Below, piece by piece: positions 45,530-56,757 of a stretch of DNA of 64,000 nucleotides. This DNA comes from Gordonia namibiensis NBRC 108229 (GTDB taxonomy: Bacteria; Actinomycetota; Actinomycetes; Mycobacteriales; Mycobacteriaceae), in contig NZ_BAHE01000002.1 in assembly GCF_000298235.1 (NCBI RefSeq), positions 310,001-374,000 on the forward strand. The letters run 5' to 3'. The first letter of the stretch is position 1, and every line of letters starts with the position of its first letter. A program made the position numbers and the translations under genes. The notes under the pieces were generated by a model. It was not told the origin of the DNA. It did not search any database and worked only from the letters and a program-made list of their open reading frames with translations.

Positions 45530-46725
45530 GCGTCCTGACCCGTGTCGTCTCCGATCGCTCGACGATCCTGTCCGAGATCGCCGCCGAAGCCGCCGCGCGC
45601 GAACTGACCGGGGTCGACCCGCACGCCCAGGTACGACTGCTGAGTGAATCCGGTTACACCGCTCTGACTCTCGACGACGCATCCGGCCCCGGTGCCGGTG
45701 CGCCCGAGCTGTTCGGATTCCTCATCGACCTCGCCCGCGCCGATCCGATCGTCGCCCACATCCTGCGGGCACACTTCTGGTTCGTCGAGCAGATCCGCCG
45801 ACTCCCCCAAGGACCCGTCCGCGACCGCTGGACCGCGGAGATCGCCGCGGGGAAGGTGTTCGGCAACGCGACCAGTGAACGCACCGGGAACGCGGGTTCG
45901 CTCTCCTTCCGGACCGAACTGCGTGCCATCGACGGCGGGTGGTTGCTGACCGGGGCCAAGTTCTACAGCACCGGCACCGCATTCTCGGACTACGTGTCGG
46001 TCACCGCGACGGTACGCGGCGGCGAGTTCGACGGCCAGGTCGCTCGAATCGTCCTGCCCGTCGGTCGCGAGGGGGTCACCGTCGTCGACGACTGGGACGG
46101 GATCGGCCAGAACCGCACCGGTACCGGAACCACCACCCTGGACAGTGTCCGGGTGACCGCCGACGACGTCCTGGCCTTCACCGACCCGGCGTCGACCGCC
46201 GCGGTCGCCAACGACGGACCGTTCCTGCAGCTCTACCTGCAGGCACTGATCACCGGAATTCTGCTGTCGGTCGGCGACGATGCGACCACACTTCTGCGGT
46301 CACGAACACGGACTTTCGACCACGCCCCCGCCGAGTCACCGCGGCACGACCCTGTGCTGCTCGGCACCGTCGGTGAGATCGACGCGGCCGCCCACGTCGC
46401 GCGGGCGGCAGTCCTCGACGCCGCACAGACCATCGAGGAGGCGTTCGCACCGGCACGCAGCGGCGTCATCGAGCCGGACCTGTTCGTCAAGGCATCCATC
46501 GCGGCAGCACGGGTCAAGGTCCACGTCGACCGCGTCGGACTGCGTGCCGCCGCCGACCTGTTCGACGTCGGCGGCGCGTCATCGGCCAGCCGGGCCAAGA
46601 ACCTGGACCGCCACTGGCGCAACATCCGCACCGTCACGCTCCACAACCCCACGTCGTACAAGGCGATCGCACTCGGCGACCTGCTGGTCAACGACACTCC
46701 CCTCCCGGCGAACGGTTATTTCTGA
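45526..46725 (+). CDS. Acyl-CoA-dehydrogenase-fold flavin monooxygenase, DszC/SfnB-like
   Basis: 399 aa with the acyl-CoA dehydrogenase fold. Segments: LRAHFWFVEQIRRLPQG, ATSERTGNAGSLSFRT, GGWLLTGAKFYSTGTAFSDYVSVTATV (FMN region, about residues 140-165), and the C-terminal KNLDRHWRNIRTVTLHNPTSYKAIALGDLLVN. The last segment is typical of DszC-type enzymes rather than true dehydrogenases. ATGA overlap with the DszA-like gene, so the two are coupled. Expected to oxidise sulfur or another heteroatom in the imported compound. Confidence 0.84.
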   Translation: MSVLTRVVSDRSTILSEIAAEAAARELTGVDPHAQVRLLSESGYTALTLDDASGPGAGAPELFGFLIDLARADPIVAHILRAHFWFVEQIRRLPQGPVRDRWTAEIAAGKVFGNATSERTGNAGSLSFRTELRAIDGGWLLTGAKFYSTGTAFSDYVSVTATVRGGEFDGQVARIVLPVGREGVTVVDDWDGIGQNRTGTGTTTLDSVRVTADDVLAFTDPASTAAVANDGPFLQLYLQALITGILLSVGDDATTLLRSRTRTFDHAPAESPRHDPVLLGTVGEIDAAAHVARAAVLDAAQTIEEAFAPARSGVIEPDLFVKASIAAARVKVHVDRVGLRAAADLFDVGGASSASRAKNLDRHWRNIRTVTLHNPTSYKAIALGDLLVNDTPLPANGYF

Positions 46726-46781
46726 CCCTCGCTCCTGAGGTGATACGAACACAAGTGACGCTCCCCTCGCTCCCTGAGGTG
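46726..46781. repeat. Two direct copies of a CCCTCGCTCC(C)TGAGGTG repeat
   Basis: Copies at 46726-46742 (CCCTCGCTCCTGAGGTG) and 46764-46781 (one more C). The second is followed by GTGAGGAGCGAAAGCGACGA, which pairs with CGCTCC to form a hairpin. Similar gene-end repeats are common in this group of genomes. They lie right after the DszC-like gene. Confidence 0.55.
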
Positions 46782-46802
46782 TGAGGAGCGAAAGCGACGA
46801 AC

Positions 46803-46843
46803 CACGAAGGGCCTGGCGACATTCCGTCGCCAGGCCCTTCGTG
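46803..46843. terminator. Perfect 18-bp hairpin after the DszC-like gene
   Basis: Arms CACGAAGGGCCTGGCGAC and GTCGCCAGGCCCTTCGTG around ATTCC. It is 78 bp after the stop codon and closes the DszA/DszC-like operon. No T run follows. Confidence 0.75.
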
Positions 46844-46871
46844 CTGTCGTTGCCGGATGAGTTCGATCCGG

Positions 46872-46906
46872 TTGCGTTCTGTGTCGGCAACCGGGACAGA
46901 ACGCAA
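46872..46906. repeat. Inverted repeat, 11-bp arms
   Basis: TTGCGTTCTGT (46872-46882) and ACAGAACGCAA (46896-46906) separated by 13 nt. It lies in the 338-bp gene-free stretch before the recombinase gene and may be part of an operator or recombination site. Too widely spaced to be a typical terminator. Confidence 0.55.
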
Positions 46907-46925
46907 TCTGGCATACCGAGCCAGG

Positions 46926-47050
46926 TCTCGAAACTTATGAGACCCCCTTTTGCGACACCGAATCCCGAAAGTCCGCGATCTCTCGAAACTCCCATCGAAT
47001 CCGTCTCGAATCTCGGGCGCGTCTCGGAATCGGTATCGAGACTTTTGAGA
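46926..47050. repeat. Cluster of TCTCGAA-type motifs upstream of a serine recombinase, res-like
   Basis: Two full 17-bp copies share T(C/A)TCGA(A/G)ACTT(A/T)TGAGA: 46926-46942 and 47034-47050, 108 bp apart. The first sits inside GGTCTC-N9-GAGACC. Partial copies start at 46981 (TCTCGAAACT), 47004 (TCTCGAATCTCGG) and 47022 (TCTCGGAATC). The 125-bp span and position before a resolvase gene resemble a res site. The other 200 bp between 46726 and 47063 hold the repeats, the terminator and the inverted repeat listed separately, with no gene. Confidence 0.6.
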
Positions 47051-47063
47051 TAGAGTTCCGCTT

Positions 47064-47672
47064 GTGACAGACGAAGCGAGAGGTGGCGCACCGGGGATGT
47101 CCCTCGGATACGCGCGCGAGACCCCGGGAGCGCACGCTCTCGGGCCACAGATCGATGCACTGACCGAGGCAGGGGTGGACCCGGGCCGGATCTACACCGA
47201 TGCCGCCGACCGGACGCAACCCGCGGACCGTCGGGCTGGGATGAACGCCCTACTCGACTACGCGCGAGCCGGTGACACGACGGTGGTCGTGGGCATCGAC
47301 CGACTGGGCCGTAACATCCGCGAGGTCATGGCCATCACACGTGAACTCGCGAGACGACGCATCGGTCTCCGCTCGTTGCGCGAGGGCATCGACACCGACG
47401 ACCCGACCGGCGCGATGGTCGTCGGTGTGCTGGCGTCACTGGCCGAACTCGACGACCCCTCCCCCGCGCTCAGCTCGGCGAGGCCACTGACCACACCCCA
47501 CCGGCGGTCGACGTCGACGGTCGGCCGACCCCGTGTCCTCGACGACGAGCAGGTACTCCGCGCCGAACAGATGCGCGCCGCAGGCGAATCCGTGCCGCGG
47601 ATCGCCCAGGCGCTGGGGGTCAGCCGGGCAACGCTCTATCGCACCCTCGCCGAAAGGCGCACGGTCCGTTGA
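47064..47672 (+). CDS. Serine recombinase/resolvase-like protein, probably catalytically inactive
   Basis: 202 aa. N-terminal resolvase fold is clear (LGYARETPGAHALGPQIDALTEAG, GIDRLGRNIREVMAITRELARRRIGLRSLREGIDTDDPTGAMVVGVLASLAELD) and a C-terminal helix-turn-helix is typical (DEQVLRAEQMRAAGESVPRIAQALGVSRATLYRTL). The nucleophile serine, present as GYARVS in active enzymes, is replaced by E19-T20 (GYARETP). D79, R80 and R83 remain, but the helix E motif (AExER) has decayed to AELDDPSPALSSA. It may now act as a DNA-binding regulator. GTG 47064. Confidence 0.83.
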   Translation: MTDEARGGAPGMSLGYARETPGAHALGPQIDALTEAGVDPGRIYTDAADRTQPADRRAGMNALLDYARAGDTTVVVGIDRLGRNIREVMAITRELARRRIGLRSLREGIDTDDPTGAMVVGVLASLAELDDPSPALSSARPLTTPHRRSTSTVGRPRVLDDEQVLRAEQMRAAGESVPRIAQALGVSRATLYRTLAERRTVR

Positions 47673-47971
47673 CGAATCACGAGAACGAGCTCCCCGACCT
47701 CGACATCGTCACCGAATACGGCGTCGTCACCCGGCTACCCACGTCTTTCCCGATCTACGATGCCGACCTCGACGAGCACCTCGATCCCGATCTCTTCCAG
47801 AAGGGGTTCGAGGACGCGGAGGCCGCGCTGTGTGCGCTCCCGGCCCCGTGGGCACGTCAGCTCGCGTCGTCGACGCTCGCCTGCCCGCCGGACCCGGACG
47901 ACGAGGAGCCCAGCTACACCCGCGGTTACCGCGCGGCGCTGTACGGGCACCTGCGGCACGCCGGCAAGTGA
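47669..47971 (+). CDS. Unrecognised small acidic protein
   Basis: About 100 aa, very acidic (segment LPDLDIVTEYGVVTRLPTSF and DLDEHLDPDLF), family not recognised. The TTG start at 47669 overlaps the stop of the recombinase gene (TTGA), which suggests coupled translation. AAAGG lies about 11 nt upstream. No membrane or secretion signal is seen. It could be a small partner of the recombinase-like protein. Confidence 0.55.
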   Translation: MTNHENELPDLDIVTEYGVVTRLPTSFPIYDADLDEHLDPDLFQKGFEDAEAALCALPAPWARQLASSTLACPPDPDDEEPSYTRGYRAALYGHLRHAGK

Positions 47972-47994
47972 CCATCGACAACACGGAGGACGCA

Positions 47995-48282
47995 ATGGGC
48001 ACGGGTTCGCACGGCGAGGTGCAGCAGGACGACGGACGATTCCGGGTCACCCGGTGGACGATCGAGCCGGGTGGGGCCATCCCCATGCACCGGCACGACC
48101 ACGATTACGTCGTCGTTCCGCTCGTCGACGACACCATGTACGCCGTCGCACCGGACGGTTCGGAGGTCGCCGCGGAGCTCCGGATCGGCGAGAGCTACAC
48201 CCGGAGCGCCGGTGTCGAACACCGCGTCGAAAACCGGGGTTCGACGAACACCATCGTCTTCGTCGAGGTCGAACGGCTCTGA
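47995..48282 (+). CDS. Cupin-domain protein
   Basis: 95 aa small single-domain cupin. The metal-ligand motif EPGGAIPMHRHDHDYVVVPL (G-x5-HxH-x-E-like, here HRHDHDY) is followed by the second cupin strand SYTRSAGVEHRVENRGSTN with the second-histidine position. Substrate unknown. ATG 47995 has GGAGG 6 nt upstream. A longer open frame to 47533 is antisense-like sequence in the recombinase gene. Confidence 0.8.
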   Translation: MGTGSHGEVQQDDGRFRVTRWTIEPGGAIPMHRHDHDYVVVPLVDDTMYAVAPDGSEVAAELRIGESYTRSAGVEHRVENRGSTNTIVFVEVERL

Positions 48283-48364
48283 CCGCTTTCCCGAGGTGAA
48301 TCCGGCACACATCGTGCGGTGCTTCGAGTCGGTGCCGAGTCCGTCCACGCCGTATTCTTCAGGC

Positions 48365-49468
48365 GTGGTTCAACTGACAGTGGGAAGTCATCGCGACGAC
48401 GCGACGTCCGACGTCGTCCTCTCCGCGCACAAGTTCAACCGGCACACCTTCTGGTGCGGCCAGAGCGGTTCGGGGAAGACCTATGCGCTCGGGGTGGTGC
48501 TGGAGCAGTTGCTGCTGAACACCCGACTGCCGCTGCTCATCCTCGACCCGAACGCCGACTTCACCCGGCTTCCGGAGACGCGCGACACCACCGACCCCGA
48601 TCTCGCCGCGGCCATCGCCGCAACCGACATCCAGGTGCTGCATTCGACCCGACGCGACCTCCCGCAGTTACGGGCGCGGTTCACCGATCTGCCACTGACC
48701 GCGAAGGCCGCGGTGCTGCAGCTGGATCCGATCGCCGACGCCGACGAGTACAACGTCCTGCTTCATGCCGACGCCACCCTCAGCGGAGGCGGCGCCGACG
48801 ACGCACCCGACCAGGACACCTACATCTCGGCGCTGCGCGCATCCGATGAGCCCGGTCACCAGCGGCTGGCCAAGCGGATCGAGAATCTCCAGGTCCTCGA
48901 CTGGGATCTGTGGGCTCGAGGCGAGGTCGCGGCCACCGACATCATCGACGAACGCCCCCAGGCCACCGTGCTCGATCTGGGCGGGTTCGCCCATCCCGCA
49001 GAACCCAAGGTGGCGGCGCTGTCCGTGCTGGAACATCTGTGGGCGCATCGCGAAGAGCGGCGGCCCGTCCTCATCGTGATCGACGAGGCCCACAACATCT
49101 GCCCGCCCGTCGCCACCAGCGCGGTCGAGCAGGCCCTCATCGACCGCGTCGTGCAGATCGCCGCCGAGGGACGGAAGTTCGGACTCTGGCTCCTCCTGTC
49201 GACACAACGACCGACGAAGATCCACCCCAACGTGCTGTCCCAGTGCGACAACCTCTGCCTGATGCGGATGAACGCGCCACGCGACCTGGCCGAGCTCGCC
49301 GACACCTTCGGATTCGTCGGCGAACACATGTTGGCGGAGTCACCCGAGTTCCGGCAGGGCGAGGCACTCTTCGCGGGCGGGTTCATCACCACACCCACCT
49401 TCACCCGGATGGGCGCTCGGATCACCGAAGAGGGCGGCGCCGACGTCGGGGTGCCGCTGCTCGCCTGA
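48365..49468 (+). CDS. HerA/DUF87-like P-loop ATPase
   Basis: 367 aa. Walker A GQSGSGKTYA (about residue 35), Walker B VLIVIDEAHN (about 235), and the arginine/RecA-type region GRKFGLWLLLSTQRPTKIHPNVLSQCDNLCLMRM are arranged as in HerA/FtsK-family ATPases. HerA-type proteins pump or translocate DNA and often pair with a NurA nuclease, which is absent here. Stand-alone use is common in actinobacteria. GTG 48365 gives the shortest complete protein. Confidence 0.82.
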   Translation: MVQLTVGSHRDDATSDVVLSAHKFNRHTFWCGQSGSGKTYALGVVLEQLLLNTRLPLLILDPNADFTRLPETRDTTDPDLAAAIAATDIQVLHSTRRDLPQLRARFTDLPLTAKAAVLQLDPIADADEYNVLLHADATLSGGGADDAPDQDTYISALRASDEPGHQRLAKRIENLQVLDWDLWARGEVAATDIIDERPQATVLDLGGFAHPAEPKVAALSVLEHLWAHREERRPVLIVIDEAHNICPPVATSAVEQALIDRVVQIAAEGRKFGLWLLLSTQRPTKIHPNVLSQCDNLCLMRMNAPRDLAELADTFGFVGEHMLAESPEFRQGEALFAGGFITTPTFTRMGARITEEGGADVGVPLLA

Positions 49469-49820
49469 GCCGGCCCCGGCGGCGCCCCCGGATCGGCGCG
49501 CGTCGAGCCCGATCCCGGGTTGCGCCACAACCGTTGTACCGACCGTCGGACGGACGAGGCAGTCAAGGACAAGTCCGATAAAACGGGCGTTCGACCATCT
49601 GAACGGATGACGGTGACGGCACGGTCGTTGGCGAATCGTGATCTCCCGGTGACGCTTACGCCCTCATGCTGCTCGTGGTCGGTGCGACCATGGACCGAGT
49701 CGGGGGTTGCGGTTCGCGAGCGCGGACCGGGCGCAGTGTCAGTTCGGGCCCGCGTCGCGTTTTCAGCGGTTCAAGTCGGCGGGCCGCACTCTCCTTCGGA
49801 CAGTGCAAGGTGGTCGAGCG
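49469..49820. other. 352-bp gene-free leader before the pap-like operon
   Basis: No convincing gene. A 52-codon frame from ATG 49666 ends with TGA (49822-49824) overlapping the papB-like ATG (ATGA), which could be a translated leader, but its composition is not clearly coding. AAGGTGG about 8 nt before ATG 49821 is the ribosome site. No clear -35/-10 pair; GATAAA (about 49581) is the only AT-rich hexamer. Confidence 0.5.
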
Positions 49821-53236
<3,416 letters not shown>

Positions 53237-53240
<4 letters not shown>

Positions 53241-54184
53241 CCGGCCACCTGCCCGAACACGATGCGTCCGACCCGGTGGAGTCGGCGGTCATCGAGGGTC
53301 TGGTGCGTAGCTGGCCGCGGCGGGCGACGGTGCGGCGCACCGAACCCGAGCTCGACATCCCCACGATGGACGACCTCTACGACGACACCCGCGACGACTA
53401 TCCCGAGGTGCTGCTCCCGTTCACGGGGCATCCGACCTGGGAGCAGCTCGACGAAGACGTCCGGACCCGGGTCCGGGCATGGGCGTGGATCGCGTACAAC
53501 AAGAACGTGGTCGACATCGAACAGGACGTCGTGACACCCGGTTTCGGGCTCCTGTTCCGGGACGTGTTCGGCACCGGGTTCTCTGACGCCGACCGCGCAG
53601 CGGTGGTGCAGTCGATGGTCGACGAGGAATACCACACGCTCATGCACCTGAACGCGTCTGCGCTGACCCGACGTCGTCGCGGCTGGGCGTTGCCGGACAC
53701 GACGTTGCCGGAGTCGTCGACGGTGCGGCGACATCGGGAGGCCCGCGCACAGGCGGAGTCCCCACGAGCGGCCGCGCTCACGACACTGGCGTTCGCGACG
53801 GTCGCGGAGACGTCGATCGCGGACTACCTGAGCCTGATCGCCGGGGACCAGACGATCCAGCCGGTACACCAGGCCACCATCGCGCTCCACCGCCGCGACG
53901 AGCGCGCCCATGCCTCGGTGGCCGCCGAGATGATCGCCTCGGTCCACGACAAACTCGGTGCCGAGGACCGGAGCTTCCTGGCGCGGGCACTACGCGACGG
54001 CGTCGACGCGTTCACCGCCACCGACGGGGCTGTGTGGTCGGCAATCCTGGCCGCAGAGCAGGTCCCGGACGCAGATCAGATGCTGCGCGACGTCGCCGCG
54101 GACCCCGAGCGTCGGCGATTCCTCCAGGACTGCAGCGCGATCGACCGGTTGCTCGCGCGATTCGGTGAGCTCGAGTATCGCTGA
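53237..54184 (+). CDS. Diiron arylamine N-oxygenase of the AurF/CmlI type
   Basis: 315 aa. All seven ligands of the AurF diiron site are present at matching spacing: E95, E130, H133 (DEEYHT), E191, H218, E222 and H225 (LHRRDERAH). AurF, CmlI and ObaC oxidise an aryl amine to the hydroxylamine, nitroso and nitro products. With PapABC-like enzymes upstream, p-aminophenylpyruvate or p-aminophenylalanine would be the natural substrate, giving the p-nitro compound. Start ATG 53237 overlaps papC stop. No aminotransferase, NRPS or exporter lies nearby, so the final product is not defined. Confidence 0.88.
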
Positions 54185-54205
54185 CGGCTCGCAGTACAAA
54201 CAACA

Positions 54206-54232
54206 ATGGCCAGCACCTTCAGTGCTGGCCAT
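54206..54232 (-). terminator. Hairpin downstream of tRNA-Pro, shared with the pap-like operon
   Basis: 11-bp perfect arms ATGGCCAGCAC and GTGCTGGCCAT around CTTCA. On the minus strand it begins 4 nt after the tRNA 3' end and is followed by TTGTTGTTTG, so it is a canonical intrinsic terminator for the tRNA. It also lies 22 bp past the N-oxygenase stop on the plus strand. Confidence 0.85.
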
Positions 54233-54236
54233 ATTG

Positions 54237-54310
54237 TCGGGCTGACAGGATTTGAACCTGCGACCACTTGACCCCCAGTCAAGTGCGCTACCAAACTGCG
54301 CCACAGCCCG
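54237..54310 (-). tRNA. tRNA-Pro (anticodon GGG)
   Basis: 74 nt with no encoded CCA. Acceptor CGGGCTG pairs with CAGCCCG before discriminator A. D-loop GCGCAGTTTGGTAGCGC, anticodon stem CTTGA/TCAAG around CTGGGGG (anticodon GGG), and T-arm GCAGGTTCAAATCCTGT are all intact. Confidence 0.97.
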
Positions 54311-54625
54311 TTTGCTCCCCTGCTGAAGCGGAGCGATGTAAAGCCTAGCCGACGACTGCCGTTCGGAACCAATCGCCTGGTCAGACGGTCTTTCCGGCCG
54401 GTCTGCAGATGTCGCGGAACGTGGCGTCGACCGCCACGATCAACGACATCTACTGCCGGGGCCTAGCCCGCGGAACGCTTCTTGAACCAGATCCAGCCGC
54501 CGGCGACGATCAACGCGCCGACGAGCGAGCACCAGGAATGGACAAACCCACCCTTTTTCGGCAAACGCTCCACCCGACGAGGGGGTGGGTTTGCCGAAAA
54601 AGGGTGGGGTTTGTGACGGCGGCCA
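54311..54625. other. Gene-free region between tRNA-Pro and der
   Basis: 315 bp with no confident gene. On the minus strand a frame ending at 54463 encodes a small hydrophobic tail (SLVGALIVAGGWIWFKKRSAG) but has no credible start near it; it could be a remnant or a tiny membrane peptide. The large palindrome 54543-54612 fills much of the right half. Confidence 0.5.
54543..54612. repeat. 70-bp palindrome, possible der terminator
   Basis: Perfect 20-nt arms CCCACCCTTTTTCGGCAAAC (54547-54566) and GTTTGCCGAAAAAGGGTGGG (54589-54608). The 22-nt centre adds an inner CCACCC/GGGTGG pairing, and the outer flanks pair further with one extra base. It lies 17 bp after the der stop and contains T5/A5 tracts. 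It may be a terminator or a mobile palindromic repeat. Confidence 0.7.
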
Positions 54626-56065
54626 TCAGCGCTTGCGGCGCTGCTCCCGCTTGTCGCGGACACGCACGTTGATGCGCACCGGCGAACCGTCGAAGTTGAA
54701 CTCCTCGCGCAGACGACGCTCCAGGAAGCGGCGGTAGCCGGCCTCGAGGAAGCCCGTGGTGAACAGCACGAAGGTCGGCGGACGCACCGACGCCTGGGTC
54801 GCGAACATCACGCGCGGCTGGCGACCACCACGCAGGGGCGGCGGGTTGGCCGCGATGACGTCCTTGAGCCAGCTGTTCAGCGGTCCGGTCGAGATGCGCT
54901 TGTCCCACGCCTCGAGCGCGCTCTCCATCGCGGGCACCAGCTTCTGCACCGAACGACCCGTCGACGCCGAGATGTTCACCCGACGCGCCCACGGCACGCG
55001 CGCGAGCTCACGGTCGATCTCCTTGTCGAGCTGGTAGCGACGATCCTCGTCGACCAGATCCCACTTGTTGAACGCGATGACCAGCGCGCGACCGCTCTCG
55101 ATGATGAGCGACAACACCCGCAGGTCCTGCTCGGTGATCGGCTGCGAGGCATCGATCAGCAGGATCGCCACCTCGGCGGCGTCGAGCGCCGCCCGCGTGC
55201 GCAGCGACGCGTAGTACTCGTGACCGCTCGCGGTGCGCACCTTGCGACGCAGACCGGCGGTGTCGACGAAGTTCCAGACCTTGCCGCCCAGTTCGACGAT
55301 CTCGTCGACGGGGTCGACGGTGGTCCCGGCGACGTTGTCGACCACCGAACGTTCGGTGCCGGCCAGCTTGTTCAGCAACGAGCTCTTGCCCACGTTCGGC
55401 TTGCCGACCAGCGCCACGCGGCGCGGACCGCCCAGCACGGGTGCCTCACGCGGAGTCGCCGGCAGCTTCTGCAGGATGACGTCGAGCAGGTCGCCGGCAC
55501 CGCGGCCGTGTGCCGCCGACACCGGGTGGGGCTCACCGAGCCCCAGCGACCACAGGGCGGCCGTGTCGGCCTCCATCCGCTCGCTGTCGACCTTGTTGGC
55601 GCACAGGATCACCGGCGTCTTCGACCGGCGCAGGACGCGTGCCACGGCCTCGTCGGTCGCAGTGGCACCGACCGTTGCGTCGACGACCACGACGATCGCA
55701 TCAGCGGTGCGCATCGCTAGTTCGGCCTGCGCCGCGACGGCCTGCTGCAGGCCCTTCGCGTCAGGCTCCCAGCCGCCGGTGTCGACGACGGTGAAGCTGC
55801 GTCCGGACCAGCTCGCCGAGTAGGACACACGGTCGCGCGTGACGCCGGGGATGTCCTCGACGACGGCCTCGCGCCGGCCGAGGATGCGGTTGACGAGGGT
55901 GGACTTGCCCACGTTCGGGCGTCCGACGATCGCCAGCACCGGCATGTGCTCGACCTCGGCGGCGCCGTCGGCGCCCTCGATATCGGCCAGCTGCCAATCG
56001 GATTCGTCCGACCAGATGCCGTCGCCGGGCAACGCTGTCAGGTCGGTCTCGAAGTTGTCGCTCAC
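54626..56065 (-). CDS. der: GTPase Der (EngA)
   Basis: 479 aa with two GTPase domains for 50S ribosome assembly. First: GRPNVGKST (about residue 48), DTGG and NKVD. Second: GKPNVGKSS (about 223), DTAGLRRK and NKWD. A KH-like C-terminal domain ends in basic DKREQRRKR. An acidic 40-residue N-terminal extension is typical of actinobacteria. GTG 56065 overlaps the cmk stop (GTGA). Confidence 0.98.
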   Translation of the reverse strand: MSDNFETDLTALPGDGIWSDESDWQLADIEGADGAAEVEHMPVLAIVGRPNVGKSTLVNRILGRREAVVEDIPGVTRDRVSYSASWSGRSFTVVDTGGWEPDAKGLQQAVAAQAELAMRTADAIVVVVDATVGATATDEAVARVLRRSKTPVILCANKVDSERMEADTAALWSLGLGEPHPVSAAHGRGAGDLLDVILQKLPATPREAPVLGGPRRVALVGKPNVGKSSLLNKLAGTERSVVDNVAGTTVDPVDEIVELGGKVWNFVDTAGLRRKVRTASGHEYYASLRTRAALDAAEVAILLIDASQPITEQDLRVLSLIIESGRALVIAFNKWDLVDEDRRYQLDKEIDRELARVPWARRVNISASTGRSVQKLVPAMESALEAWDKRISTGPLNSWLKDVIAANPPPLRGGRQPRVMFATQASVRPPTFVLFTTGFLEAGYRRFLERRLREEFNFDGSPVRINVRVRDKREQRRKR

Positions 56066-56757
56066 CGTTCTGATACTCCGATCCGGGTCTCGACGAGGCC
56101 ACTCAGTTCGTCGAGCACCTCCATGAGGGTCTTGTCACTGGTGTCGACGACGACGGAGTCGTCGGCGGCACGCAGCGGCGACACCGCGCGCGTCGAATCC
56201 AGATGATCTCGACGGTTCACGCTGTCGAGGACCGATGCGTAATCGCTGTCGCGTCCCGCGGCCACATTCTGCTTGTGCCGCCGGTCTGCTCGGGCCTCCG
56301 GCGTCGCGGTCAGGAAGATCTTGACGTCGGCAGCCGGGAACACCACGGTCCCGATGTCGCGACCCTCGACCACCACGAAGCGTCCCTGCGCGTTCTGTCG
56401 CTGCAGCGCAACGAGTTTGGTGCGCACCTCGGGAACCGCGGACACCGCCGACACCGCACTGGTGACGTGGTCGGTCCGGATCGGGCCGGACACGTCGCGA
56501 CCGTCGAGCAGCACCGTCGACGACCCGTCGCCGTTGGGGATCAGCTCGATGTCGACCGCATCGACGACCCGGGCGATACCGGCCGGATCATCAAGTGCCA
56601 CACCTGCGTCGAGAACCGCCAGGGTCACCGCGCGGTACATCGCACCGGTGTCGAGGTAGCTGGCGCCGACCTTGTCGGCGAGCAGCTTCGACACCGACGA
56701 CTTGCCCGTGCCGGCCGGCCCGTCGATCGCGACGACGCGCGTCGTGCCAGCGGTCAC
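56062..56757 (-). CDS. cmk: Cytidylate kinase
   Basis: 231 aa. Phosphorylates CMP and dCMP to diphosphates. P-loop [17 protein letters not shown] (about residue 13), the [13 protein letters not shown] segment, and the [23 protein letters not shown] segment are diagnostic, as is [12 protein letters not shown] 56757 overlaps the rluB stop; its own stop overlaps der. Part of the rluB-cmk-der unit. Confidence 0.97.
   Translation of the reverse strand: MTAGTTRVVAIDGPAGTGKSSVSKLLADKVGASYLDTGAMYRAVTLAVLDAGVALDDPAGIARVVDAVDIELIPNGDGSSTVLLDGRDVSGPIRTDHVTSAVSAVSAVPEVRTKLVALQRQNAQGRFVVVEGRDIGTVVFPAADVKIFLTATPEARADRRHKQNVAAGRDSDYASVLDSVNRRDHLDSTRAVSPLRAADDSVVVDTSDKTLMEVLDELSGLVETRIGVSER

Noticed and set aside
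44123..46725. Calling these true dszA and dszC
   Set aside because: Family membership is clear, but there is no dszB, no plasmid context and the pair could equally act on other sulfur or nitrogen compounds.
54237..54310. Integrative element attachment site at tRNA-Pro
   Set aside because: No duplicated tRNA fragment or intact integrase other than core xerD was found in the window.
54463..54663. Small minus-strand frame with hydrophobic C-terminus downstream of der
   Set aside because: No usable start codon near the hydrophobic part, and its N-terminal portion runs through the palindrome and the der 3' end; kept only as a note in the region description.
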